Source of the DNA: CAVBBU01 sp963593765
GTDB lineage: Bacteria; Bacillota; Clostridia; Lachnospirales; Lachnospiraceae
Assembly: GCA_963593765.1 (NCBI GenBank)
Contig: CAVBBU010000044.1
Span: 1-15,307, forward strand
DNA: 15,307 bases
Direction of reading: 5' to 3'
A program made the translations under genes and the position numbers. This document shows positions 8,014-14,991 of the stretch, piece after piece. The notes below the pieces were generated by a model, which was not told where the DNA came from, searched no databases, and saw only the letters and a list, made by a program, of their open reading frames with translations. The number at the start of each line of letters is the position of its first letter. Position 1 is the first letter of the stretch.

Positions 8014-8658
8014 TTAAATATCTCTCTTGATCTCGTTGCATACTCTGTATGAAAGCTTCATAAGTGATTCCGATAGGTGAACATTTTCCACGATGACATC
8101 ATCTGGAACCTTAAGGTCAATGTGTGCGAAGTTCCATATAGCCTTAATTCCTGCACGAACCAGCCTGTCTGCAACACTAACTGCCTGTCCCTTAGGTATG
8201 CAAAGTGCTGCGATCTGTATATCATTTTCATTTAGGTATTTTTCAAGGTCAGCTATGTCCATAACCTCAACTCCGCGAATTTGCTTACCTATAACCTCAG
8301 GAGAAGCATCAAATATAGCCCTTATAACAAAGCCTCTCTTTTCAAAATTCGTATATCCGCCTATCGCCTTGCCTAGGTTACCGGCACCAATTAGTATAAC
8401 ATTATGCTGCCTGTCAATTCCGAGTATCTTTCCTATCTCATTATACAGATACATAACATTATATCCGTAGCCCTGCTGTCCAAAGCCGCCAAAATTATTT
8501 AGATCCTGTCTTATCTGAGATGCGGTTACATTCATACGCACACTCAAATCCTTAGAAGATATTCTCTCTATGCCTTCCTCAGATATCTCACCGAGGTATC
8601 TGTAGTATCTAGGCAGCCTCGAAATAACAGCTCTTGAAATTTTTTTGCTATTTTCCAT
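8014..8658 (-). CDS. rex: Redox-sensing transcriptional repressor Rex
   Basis: Rex binds DNA when NAD+ dominates and lets go when NADH rises, controlling fermentation and respiration genes. The 214-residue product has an N-terminal winged helix (about 4-75, with ISRLPRYYRYL, SQIRQDLNNFGGFGQQGYGYNV). A Rossmann domain follows, with the dinucleotide-binding loop VILIGAGNLGKAI (87-99). FDASPEVIGKQIRGVEV and IWNFAHIDLKVPDDVIVENVHLSESL also match family members. A GGGGG run lies seven bases before the ATG. It is first in the minus-strand block and is preceded by a perfect-consensus promoter. A partial Rex-like palindrome lies downstream of that promoter, suggesting possible autoregulation. Confidence 0.97.
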   Translation of the reverse strand: MENSKKISRAVISRLPRYYRYLGEISEEGIERISSKDLSVRMNVTASQIRQDLNNFGGFGQQGYGYNVMYLYNEIGKILGIDRQHNVILIGAGNLGKAIGGYTNFEKRGFVIRAIFDASPEVIGKQIRGVEVMDIADLEKYLNENDIQIAALCIPKGQAVSVADRLVRAGIKAIWNFAHIDLKVPDDVIVENVHLSESLMKLSYRVCNEIKRDI

Positions 8659-8680
8659 TAAATCAACCCCCAGCCTTTGC

Positions 8681-8698
8681 TTGTTAAGAATTCTACTA
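8681..8698 (-). promoter_or_regulatory. Candidate Rex operator near the rex transcription start
   Basis: The clostridial Rex site is commonly given as TTGTTAA-N4-TTAACAA. On the plus strand, 8681-8687 is an exact TTGTTAA half. After four bases, 8692-8698 matches the second half at four of seven positions, so 11 of 14 specified bases fit. The element would overlap or lie just after the predicted start of rex transcription (around 8697), where a bound repressor could block initiation. One half is weak, so this could be chance in AT-rich DNA. Confidence 0.35.
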
Positions 8699-8703
8699 TG
8701 TAG

Positions 8704-8732
8704 ATTATAGAGTTAAGCATTTTACTTGTCAA
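8704..8732 (-). promoter_or_regulatory. Perfect-consensus promoter of the rex operon
   Basis: On the minus strand, TTGACA (8732-8727) and TATAAT (8709-8704) are separated by exactly 17 bases, a full match to the housekeeping sigma-A consensus. It lies about 46 bases upstream of the rex start codon. No other promoter this strong was seen between it and yebC, and no internal terminator was found, so it may drive all six minus-strand genes. A promoter this strong would suit repressor control. Confidence 0.8.
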
Positions 8733-8754
8733 CTATCCTTTAATAGGCTATTAT
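8726..8754 (+). promoter_or_regulatory. Putative promoter of the ABC-F operon
   Basis: TTGTCA at 8726-8731 and TATTAT at 8749-8754 are 17 bases apart, each 5 of 6 to consensus. The AGGAGG ribosome binding site of the ABC-F gene follows at 8775-8780. Its -35 hexamer occupies nearly the same bases as the -35 of the rex promoter on the other strand. Confidence 0.55.
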
Positions 8755-8787
8755 AACTATGTTTTGCATATGTTAGGAGGCTAAATA

Positions 8788-10689
8788 TTGATTTTAAGTG
8801 CATCAAATATAACCAAGGCATTTGGCAGTGAAAGCATCTTAAGGGATGCTTCTTTTTTGGTAAATGAACACGATAAGCTAGCTATAGTCGGTATCAATGG
8901 TGCCGGAAAAACTACGCTGCTTAATATTCTATCCGGTGAGGATAGCGAATATACCGGCGTTGTAGGTCTAAAAAAGGATGCGACTATAGGCTACCTTCAT
9001 CAGCTGCATAATCTTAGCTCGGAGCTTAGTATAGAGGATGAGCTTCTTAAGGTTATTAAGCCTGTGCTTGATATTAAGGATAGACTTGATGTTCTCCATA
9101 CTCAAATAGAAAATGCAAGCGAGGATACTCTTGATAGCTTATATAATGAATATAATAATCTGATGAATAAGTACGAGCTTATGGATGGATATAGTGCTAC
9201 AAGCAGAGTTTATGGCACTATAAAGGGACTTGGCTTTAGTGATGAGGATATAAAAAAGCCTATCAACTCCCTATCAGGCGGTCAAAAAACCAGAGTATAT
9301 CTTGCTAAGCTACTTCTATATATGCCTGATATTATTATGCTTGATGAGCCAACAAACCACCTTGACCTTAAAAGTATCGAGTGGCTAGAGGGCTATCTGT
9401 CAAGCTATAAGTCGGCTGTAATTATAGTATCCCACGACCGATACTTTTTAGATAAGATAGTTAATAAGGTTGTAGAAATCGACAGAGCTACTGTCACTAC
9501 ATATGATGGCAATTACAGTGACTATGCTACAAAGAAGGCTGCTAAAAGGCAGGCCGAGCTTAAGGCATACGAAAATCAGCAGCGTGATATAAAGCATCAA
9601 GAGGCAGTTATAGAAAAGCTAAAATCCTACAACAGAGAAAAGTCTATAAAGCGTGCTGAAAGCAGGGAAAAGCTTTTATCTAAGATGGAAAGGCTTGAAA
9701 AGCCAACTGATATAAGCTCTGATATGCAGCTTAGCTTTAAGCAGTCTAGCATAAGCGGAATGGATGTGCTTTCAGTAGATAATCTTAGCATGGGCTTTGA
9801 TGGCAATATGCTTTTTGAAAATCTTAGCTTCGATATAAAACGTAGCGAGCATATAGCTATTGTAGGGGACAATGCTACCGGAAAGACAACGCTTCTTAAG
9901 CTTCTAACTGGTATGTACTCTCCTATATCCGGAGATATAAGCTACGGTGCAGGTGTAATGATAGGATATTATGATCAGGAGCAGCAGGTTCTTGATGATA
10001 ATAAAACTATATTCGATGAGCTGCATGACACCTATCCTGATATGGATAATACAAAAATCAGAAATATACTTGCTGCATTTTTATTTACAGGCGATGATGT
10101 ATTTAAGCTAATCTCAAGTCTTAGCGGTGGCGAGCGTGGCAGAGTATCTCTTGCTAAGCTAATGCTTAGTAATGCAAATTTTATTATACTTGATGAGCCA
10201 ACTAACCACCTTGATATGATAAGTAAGGAAATACTTGAGGCAGCTATAAATAAATACGAGGGTACAGTTTTATATGTATCACATGACAGATATTTTATTA
10301 ATTCAACTGCTACCAGAATTTTACATTTGCAGAATAATAAGCTATATAATTATATAGGTAATTATGATTATTATTTAGAGAAAAAGGATGTAATTGAGGG
10401 CTCTTTAGAGGCAGGCATTAAAGTCAAAGAGGAAAGTTCTTCTATGACAGACTGGAAGGCTGCAAAAAAGGAGGCTGCAAATAATAAAAAAAGACAACGG
10501 GAGCTTTCTGAATGTGAGGCAAAAATTTCCGAGCTAGAAGAAAAGCTAAGTGATATAGATAATAGGTTTAATGATACAGATATTCAGTGTGATGCTGCTA
10601 AGCTTTTAGAGCTGCAAAGGGAAAAGGAAGGTATCGAGGATAGTTTAAATGCATTATATAGCAAATGGGAGGAGCTAGCTGATGAATAA
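8788..10689 (+). CDS. ABC-F family ATPase (YdiF/Uup-like)
   Basis: ABC-F proteins are soluble twin-ATPase factors that act at the ribosomal E site rather than in transport. This 633-residue protein has two nucleotide-binding domains. The first has Walker A GINGAGKTT (35-43), signature LSGGQ (162-166) and Walker B IIMLDEPTNHLD (182-193, catalytic E187). The second has GDNATGKTT (360-368), SLSGGERGR (444-452) and IILDEPTNHLD (466-476, E470). Between them is the charged interdomain linker (about 232-325). The C-terminal tail (about 553-633) is rich in K/E and predicted coiled coil, as in YdiF and Uup. The start is TTG at 8788: AGGAGG is seven bases upstream, and the upstream in-frame ATG at 8770 runs into a stop. 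Location beside rex resembles ydiF in Bacillus. It lacks transmembrane segments. Antibiotic-resistance function is neither shown nor suggested by context. Confidence 0.92.
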   Translation: MILSASNITKAFGSESILRDASFLVNEHDKLAIVGINGAGKTTLLNILSGEDSEYTGVVGLKKDATIGYLHQLHNLSSELSIEDELLKVIKPVLDIKDRLDVLHTQIENASEDTLDSLYNEYNNLMNKYELMDGYSATSRVYGTIKGLGFSDEDIKKPINSLSGGQKTRVYLAKLLLYMPDIIMLDEPTNHLDLKSIEWLEGYLSSYKSAVIIVSHDRYFLDKIVNKVVEIDRATVTTYDGNYSDYATKKAAKRQAELKAYENQQRDIKHQEAVIEKLKSYNREKSIKRAESREKLLSKMERLEKPTDISSDMQLSFKQSSISGMDVLSVDNLSMGFDGNMLFENLSFDIKRSEHIAIVGDNATGKTTLLKLLTGMYSPISGDISYGAGVMIGYYDQEQQVLDDNKTIFDELHDTYPDMDNTKIRNILAAFLFTGDDVFKLISSLSGGERGRVSLAKLMLSNANFIILDEPTNHLDMISKEILEAAINKYEGTVLYVSHDRYFINSTATRILHLQNNKLYNYIGNYDYYLEKKDVIEGSLEAGIKVKEESSSMTDWKAAKKEAANNKKRQRELSECEAKISELEEKLSDIDNRFNDTDIQCDAAKLLELQREKEGIEDSLNALYSKWEELADE

Positions 10690-10879
10690 AAATAATAGGC
10701 TTAAAAGAATACTTGCTCTTACTACTGTAATAATTATTTTGCTATTAATAATTGCAACGCTAATTGCCGGACTTTTCGGAGCTTCAAAAAGAATTCTTTT
10801 TGCTTTGATATTTTGTGATGTTGTTATACCTATAAGTATCTATGCACTCCTACTTATAAGTAAGCATTTTAAGAATTAG
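10682..10879 (+). CDS. Small two-helix membrane protein, unknown function
   Basis: A 65-residue protein begins MNKNNRLKRIL and has two hydrophobic stretches (about 10-33 and 37-59) joined by GASKRI, ending in KHFKN. The positive N terminus and C terminus suggest both ends are cytoplasmic. The ATG lies within the last codons of the ABC-F gene (ATGAATAA, eight-base overlap), with GGAGGAG a short distance upstream, so translation is probably coupled. No signal-peptide cleavage site or known motif is visible and I do not recognise a family. The coupling makes it more likely a true gene than its size alone would. Confidence 0.65.
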   Translation: MNKNNRLKRILALTTVIIILLLIIATLIAGLFGASKRILFALIFCDVVIPISIYALLLISKHFKN

Positions 10880-10913
10880 CTTAAAATAGCTATAAAAAAA
10901 TGAGGTAAAATAT

Positions 10914-11744
10914 ATGCTTTTTTCTGCAATACAGGATGCAACTATAGATAGTCTTAAGATGCTGCCATTTCTTTTTGTGGCATATCTTATAATAGAATAT
11001 ATAGAGCATAATCGCTCTGAAGCAATGCAAAGAATAATCTCCGGTGGCGGCAGACTTGGATTTTTATCCGGTGCCATCTTAGGTCTGATTCCGCAATGCG
11101 GCTTTTCTGCAATGGCAGCTGATTTATATTCAAGCGGTGTTATAACTCTTGGTACGCTGCTTGCTGTTTTTATAAGCACATCAGATGAGGCTGTGCCTAT
11201 ACTTTTATCTTACCCTAAGCTATATAATGTCCTCATTCCTCTCCTGCTTTTTAAGCTAGCTGTCGCAGCAGGCTTTGGATATATAGTAGATAAGCTTTCT
11301 AGGGCTCATACCTCTCATGTAAATGAAATCGACTGCCACGAGCATGAGGAAAATGATTCTGTACTAAAGGCTGCTATTAAGCATACCATGCATATATTTG
11401 TATTTATTTATGCTATTACAATACTGCTAAATATAATTATGCTATTTCCTTGGGCAGAAAATATAATCGGAGCAATCAACGAGCATAAGCTGCTCCAGCT
11501 CTTTGTAGCTGCACTAATAGGTATGATACCAAATTGTGCTTCGTCTATACTTCTTACGCAGCTGTATATATCCGGTTCGTTATCTCTTGCTGCACTTATA
11601 GCAGGACTATGTACCGGTGCTGGAATAGGGCCTGTAGTTTTAATAAGAACCTGCAAGGACAAAAAACAGGTTGCTAGGATTTTTGCTTACTTGTATATGA
11701 TCGGCGTATTCGCTGGCGCTATGGCGTTTGTTTGGTTTAAATAA
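10914..11744 (+). CDS. Putative metal-ion exporter (arsenic-efflux/manganese-transporter-like, PF11449 type)
   Basis: This 276-residue polytopic membrane protein resembles the 'putative 10TM heavy-metal exporter' family, variously annotated as arsenic efflux protein or putative manganese transporter. It carries an internal repeat: GAILGLIPQCGFSAMAADLY followed by SSGVITLGTLLAVFISTSDEAVPIL (53-97) mirrors AALIGMIPNCASSILLTQLY followed by ISGSLSLAALIAGLCTGAGIGPVVL (199-243), each with a G(L/M)IP(Q/N)C motif. The two halves are joined by a hydrophilic linker with His, Cys and acidic residues (HTSHVNEIDCHEHEE, 132-146) that could bind metal. TGAGGT (10901-10906) lies seven bases before the ATG. 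It follows the 65-residue gene by 34 bases and probably shares its transcript. The family assignment is moderately sure, the substrate is not; no yybP-ykoY-type riboswitch fits in the short gap upstream. Confidence 0.7.
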   Translation: MLFSAIQDATIDSLKMLPFLFVAYLIIEYIEHNRSEAMQRIISGGGRLGFLSGAILGLIPQCGFSAMAADLYSSGVITLGTLLAVFISTSDEAVPILLSYPKLYNVLIPLLLFKLAVAAGFGYIVDKLSRAHTSHVNEIDCHEHEENDSVLKAAIKHTMHIFVFIYAITILLNIIMLFPWAENIIGAINEHKLLQLFVAALIGMIPNCASSILLTQLYISGSLSLAALIAGLCTGAGIGPVVLIRTCKDKKQVARIFAYLYMIGVFAGAMAFVWFK

Positions 11745-11756
11745 TGTCTGCATATG

Positions 11757-11780
11757 ATGTACCAAGGTATATGTACCAAG
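11757..11780 (+). repeat. Short direct repeat upstream of the trp promoter
   Basis: ATGTACCAAG occurs at 11757-11766 and again at 11771-11780, four bases apart. The intervening bases also give a short inverted repeat (GGTA at 11766-11769 with TACC at 11774-11777). It sits between the exporter stop codon and the trp promoter, about 24 bases before the -35 box. It could be an operator or chance. The hairpin is too weak to call a terminator even though a T-run (11787-11793) follows. Confidence 0.3.
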
Positions 11781-11803
11781 ACTAAATTTTTTTCAAAAAA
11801 TTG

Positions 11804-11832
11804 TTGACAAATCCAAAAAACGAATATATCAT
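11804..11832 (+). promoter_or_regulatory. Promoter of the trpXYZ operon
   Basis: TTGACA (11804-11809) and TATCAT (11827-11832) are 17 bases apart, 6/6 and 5/6 matches to the sigma-A hexamers. Transcription would begin near 11839, immediately before the T-box leader. Confidence 0.75.
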
Positions 11833-11839
11833 ACACACA

Positions 11840-12105
11840 ATAGAAAAAACCGAAGAGAAAGAGAAGTAGGTTAAGTACTGCATTTTCAGAGAGCTGCAGC
11901 TGGTGCGATTGCAGCATGTAAGATTTAATTGAATGGACTTTCGAGGGCAGTTCCCAAACATTACGGAGTATGAACTGACGGGAATCCACAACCGTTATCA
12001 GCGTGGCATATATGATAGTATATGGATTAAGTGAATCGCAAGATTAATTTGAGTGGTACCGCGGATAAATTTCGTCTCAAGCATATATATGCTTGAGATT
12101 TTTTT
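11840..12105 (+). promoter_or_regulatory. Tryptophan-specific T-box riboswitch
   Basis: This leader senses uncharged tRNA-Trp. Stem I has the AGAGAG stretch (11887-11892) and an apical stem GCTGCA/TGCAGC (11893-11898 with 11910-11915). The specifier loop reads GAA-TGG-AC, so the codon at 11934-11936 is UGG (Trp). A Stem II-type hairpin (CTGACGG with CCG and TCAG, 11975-12001) has loop CCAC (11986-11989) that can pair with GTGG (12003-12006), fitting the IIA/B pseudoknot. A small GCAA-capped hairpin (12034-12045) follows as Stem III. The conserved T-box reads GAGTGGTACCGCGG (12051-12064). The antiterminator pairs TTGAG (12049-12053) with CTCAA (12076-12080) and GCGGA (12061-12065) with TTCGT (12071-12075), leaving the UGGUACC bulge for the tRNA acceptor end. 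CTCAA is also part of the terminator stem, so the two folds exclude each other. Confidence 0.95.
12075..12105 (+). terminator. Intrinsic terminator of the T-box switch
   Basis: A perfect 24-base palindrome (12075-12098, half-site TCTCAAGCATAT) is followed by seven T (12099-12105). Its 5' arm includes the CTCAA used by the antiterminator. With charged tRNA-Trp the hairpin should form and stop transcription before trpX. Confidence 0.93.
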
Positions 12106-12217
12106 ATTTCATAGGAAGGTGCGTACTATTAAATAAAAAACGCTCATATCATCCTTTGATACAAAAATCCAAAGCAAGCTCAAAAATCTTGTAGAAAATA
12201 AAAAGGAGAACAAAATT

Positions 12218-13309
12218 ATGAAAAGAGTTAATTTAAGAGGTTTAGGCGCATTAGTATTATCTGCTATTCTACTAGCAGGCTGTGGCAGTAGCACAAGCGA
12301 AACTACAGCAGCTAGTACAGAAGCGAGCAAATCTGCCGAAGCTAGCAAAGAAGCAAGTGCCACAACAGAGGCTGAAGCGAGCGGCGATGACAAGCAATAT
12401 ACTATAGGCATAGTTCAGTTCGCACAGCATGGCTCACTTGATAACTGCCGCACAGGCTTTATCGAGGGACTTAAGGAAGCAGGTATAGAGGAAGGCAAAA
12501 ATCTTACTATCCTTTATGAAAATGCAAATGCAGACGGAAGTACAACAACTCAGATAGTTGACAACTTCCTATCTAAGAATGCAGATCTTATATGTGCTAT
12601 AGCAACTCCTGCGGCTCAGGCTGCATATAGTGCTGCTAAGGATAAGGGAACACCTGTTATATATACAGCTGTTACAGATCCAGTTGCTGCTGAGCTTGCA
12701 AATGAAGACGGTACTCCAGTTGGTGAGATAACAGGTACATCTGATAAGCTACCAGTAGAGCTTCAGCTTCAGATGATAAGAAAGGTACTCCCTGATGCTA
12801 AGAAAATAGGAATAATGTACACAACATCAGAGATAAATTCTATATCTGCTATAGAGGAATATAAGTCACTAGCACCTAATTATGATTTTGAGATAGTTGA
12901 AAGCGGTATATCATCTTCTGCTGATATCTCACAGGCTGCAGACAGTCTTCTTACTAAGGTTGATTGCATAACTAATCTTACAGACAACACTGTAGTTAGC
13001 TCTCTTCCAACCATACTTAATAAGGCAGCAAGCAAGAACATACCTGTCTTTGGTTCAGAGATAGAGCAGGTTAAGATCGGCTGCCTTGCTGCTGAGGGAC
13101 TTGATTATATTTCACTCGGTAAGCAAACAGGTGCTATGGCAGCAAAGGTTCTTAAGGGCGAAAGCAAGGCAAGCGAGCTTAGCTTTGAGCTTATAGATGA
13201 AGCAGCATTTTATGGCAATACAGCTGTTGCCGAAAATCTTGGTCTAACCTTCCCAGATGAGCTTACATCATCTGCTGCAGAGCTTTTTGATACTATATCA
13301 GAAGAATAA
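12218..13309 (+). CDS. trpX: Tryptophan ABC transporter substrate-binding lipoprotein TrpX
   Basis: This 363-residue exported lipoprotein has a signal peptide (MKRVNLRGLGALVLSAI) and lipobox LAGC, with the lipidated cysteine at 22. A Ser/Thr/Ala/Glu-rich tether runs to about residue 57. The remainder is an ABC_sub_bind (PF04392-like) bilobed domain starting at YTIGIVQFAQHGSLDNCRTGF, with IATPAAQAAYSA, TPVIYTAVTDPVAA, KKIGIMYTT, TDNTVVSSLPTI and NIPVFGSEIEQVKIGCLAAEGLDY as typical segments. This family is encoded with TrpY/TrpZ-type partners, and a Trp-specific T-box precedes it, so tryptophan is the likely ligand. AAGGAG (12203-12208) is nine bases before the ATG. The 112 bases between the leader terminator and the gene hold no convincing further element. 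Confidence 0.9.
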   Translation: MKRVNLRGLGALVLSAILLAGCGSSTSETTAASTEASKSAEASKEASATTEAEASGDDKQYTIGIVQFAQHGSLDNCRTGFIEGLKEAGIEEGKNLTILYENANADGSTTTQIVDNFLSKNADLICAIATPAAQAAYSAAKDKGTPVIYTAVTDPVAAELANEDGTPVGEITGTSDKLPVELQLQMIRKVLPDAKKIGIMYTTSEINSISAIEEYKSLAPNYDFEIVESGISSSADISQAADSLLTKVDCITNLTDNTVVSSLPTILNKAASKNIPVFGSEIEQVKIGCLAAEGLDYISLGKQTGAMAAKVLKGESKASELSFELIDEAAFYGNTAVAENLGLTFPDELTSSAAELFDTISEE

Positions 13310-13328
13310 TTACTGATTGGAGTTTATG

Positions 13329-14216
13329 ATGGATATAATAATCGGCGTTTTAGAAGAAGGCTTTATATATGCGATAATCGCACTAGGTCTGTATATAAGC
13401 TACAAGATACTCGACTTTCCAGATATGACCGTAGATGGTTCATTTCCACTAGGCGGTGCTGTGACAGCATATTTGCTAACATGTAATATAAACCCTATAG
13501 TAGCCATGCTGCTTGCCGCCCTAGTTGGAGCTGTAGCTGGAATAGTTACTGGAATAATACATGTTAAATTTCATGTACGAGATCTGCTATCTGGAATAAT
13601 AGTTATGACAGGACTCTACTCTATTAACCTTCGAATAGCAGGCAAGGCAAATGTTCCACTGTTTTCAAAGCATACTATATTTAATGCCGCTTTTCTTAAT
13701 GATGCCCTGCCAGCGCCTATAAAGCCTTACATGACCATGATTATTATATTTGTAATTCTTATCATATGTAAGCTTTTGCTTGATTCTTATCTTAAAACAA
13801 AGTCAGGCTATCTGCTTAGAGCTGTCGGGGACAATGCTACCCTAGTCACATCTATAGCCAAGGATAAAGGACTAGTTAAGATAGTTGGACTATCTATAGC
13901 AAACTCTCTTGCTGCTCTAGGTGGCAGCGTATATGTTATGCAAAAGGAAGTATTTGATATAAATATGGGAACAGGAACTGTAGTTATAGCTCTTGCAAGC
14001 GTAATTATAGGAACTAAGCTATTTGCAAATGTTAATATAATAAGGAAAACAACTGCAGTTATAATAGGCTCTGTTATATATAAAGCTTGCGTATCTGTTG
14101 CTATATCACTAGGTATGCCAGCCTCAGATCTAAAACTAATTATGGCTCTTCTATTCCTTGCTATATTAGTTATAGGTGGTACTAATAAAGGAAGGAGGGT
14201 GAGGATGCATGCTTGA
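13329..14216 (+). CDS. trpY: Tryptophan ABC transporter permease TrpY
   Basis: The product is a hydrophobic membrane protein of about 295 residues with some eight to nine helices. It opens MDIIIGVLEEGFIYAIIALGLYISYKILDFPDMTVDGSFPLGGAV; the ILDFPDMTVDGSFPLG stretch is a hallmark of this BPD_transp_2-like permease family. I chose the ATG at 13329 because TTGGAG (13317-13322) lies six bases upstream; the ATG at 13326 is too close to it, and the in-frame TTG at 13317 is itself part of the ribosome binding site. It follows trpX by 19 bases and overlaps trpZ by eight. It should form the membrane channel (probably as a homodimer) for tryptophan entering from TrpX. Confidence 0.9.
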   Translation: MDIIIGVLEEGFIYAIIALGLYISYKILDFPDMTVDGSFPLGGAVTAYLLTCNINPIVAMLLAALVGAVAGIVTGIIHVKFHVRDLLSGIIVMTGLYSINLRIAGKANVPLFSKHTIFNAAFLNDALPAPIKPYMTMIIIFVILIICKLLLDSYLKTKSGYLLRAVGDNATLVTSIAKDKGLVKIVGLSIANSLAALGGSVYVMQKEVFDINMGTGTVVIALASVIIGTKLFANVNIIRKTTAVIIGSVIYKACVSVAISLGMPASDLKLIMALLFLAILVIGGTNKGRRVRMHA

Positions 14217-14982
14217 GTTTAAAAACATCAACAAATATTATAACCAAGGTACAGTTAATGAGATGTGTCTTTTTAAGGATTATAATCTAACTATACCTGA
14301 TGGACAGTTTGTTTCTATAATAGGAAGCAATGGTTCTGGTAAAACATCTATGCTTAATCTTATCTGCGGAAGCATACCTCTTGATTCCGGGAAAATAATT
14401 GTAGGTGGCAAGGATGTAAGCCATATGCCAGAGTTTAAACGTATGAAGTTTATCGGCAGAGTTTATCAAAATCCTGCGCTAGGCACCTGCCCTAGTATGA
14501 CTATACTTGAAAATATGTCCATTGCAGATAATAAAAACAAAAGCTTTAATCTTCTTCCTGGCACAGATAAGAAACGCATAGATCATTATCGTGAGATGCT
14601 TTCAGTTCTTGGGCTTGGTCTTGAGGATAAGCTTCATGTCAAGGTTGGAGCTTTATCCGGCGGACAGCGTCAGGCAATAAGCCTTGTGATGTCTACTATG
14701 ACTGATATAGACTTTCTAATACTTGATGAGCATACTGCAGCTCTTGATCCTAAAACAGCTGAAACCATTATGCAGCTAACAGACATGCTAGTTAAGAAAA
14801 AGAAAATGACTACAATTATGGTTACGCATAATCTAAGATATGCTGTTGAGTACGGTGACAGACTTATCATGATGCACCAGGGTGGCAATGTAATAGATGT
14901 AGAAGGAAACGCCAAGGCAAATGTCGATGTAGATGACCTGCTTGCTAAGTTTAATGAAATAAGTATTGAATGTGGTAACTAG
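14209..14982 (+). CDS. trpZ: Tryptophan ABC transporter ATP-binding protein TrpZ
   Basis: This 257-residue ABC ATPase powers the importer. Walker A is GSNGSGKTS (39-47), the Q-loop lies at VYQNPALGTCPSMT (85-98), the signature is LSGGQRQA (149-156), and Walker B with D-loop is FLILDEHTAALDP (169-181, catalytic E174). The switch histidine is H207 in MVTHNLRYA. The EHT in place of the common EPT is usual for ATPases partnered with this permease type. The ATG lies in the end of trpY (ATGCTTGA, eight-base overlap), with GGAGGGTGAGG just upstream. A strong terminator follows ten bases after the stop. Confidence 0.92.
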   Translation: MLEFKNINKYYNQGTVNEMCLFKDYNLTIPDGQFVSIIGSNGSGKTSMLNLICGSIPLDSGKIIVGGKDVSHMPEFKRMKFIGRVYQNPALGTCPSMTILENMSIADNKNKSFNLLPGTDKKRIDHYREMLSVLGLGLEDKLHVKVGALSGGQRQAISLVMSTMTDIDFLILDEHTAALDPKTAETIMQLTDMLVKKKKMTTIMVTHNLRYAVEYGDRLIMMHQGGNVIDVEGNAKANVDVDDLLAKFNEISIECGN

Positions 14983-14991
14983 ATTTTATGC

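Noticed and set aside
7654..8052. Plus-strand frame of 132 codons opposite acpS
   Set aside because: It mirrors acpS, whose catalytic motifs and operon overlaps are unambiguous. The opposite frame is open because of the codon bias.
8093..8470. Plus-strand frame of 125 codons opposite rex
   Set aside because: It is antisense to the Rossmann domain of rex and has no ribosome binding site or recognisable motif.
8770..8787. ATG at 8770 as the ABC-F start
   Set aside because: It is in frame with the gene but reaches TAA after four codons, so the TTG at 8788 is the start.
11687..11991. Minus-strand frames across the T-box leader
   Set aside because: They cover a promoter and a structured RNA leader placed base by base on the plus strand, so they are chance frames.
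12106..12217. A leader peptide or second switch between the T-box terminator and trpX
   Set aside because: Only a five-codon GTG frame without Trp codons and a weak five-base stem were found.
12109..12411. Minus-strand frame opposite the trpX signal and tether region
   Set aside because: It is the antisense of a Ser/Ala/Glu-rich low-complexity stretch, which gives long false frames.
13317..13328. TTG at 13317 or ATG at 13326 as the trpY start
   Set aside because: The TTG is part of the TTGGAG ribosome binding site and the ATG at 13326 is only three bases from it. The ATG at 13329 has proper spacing.
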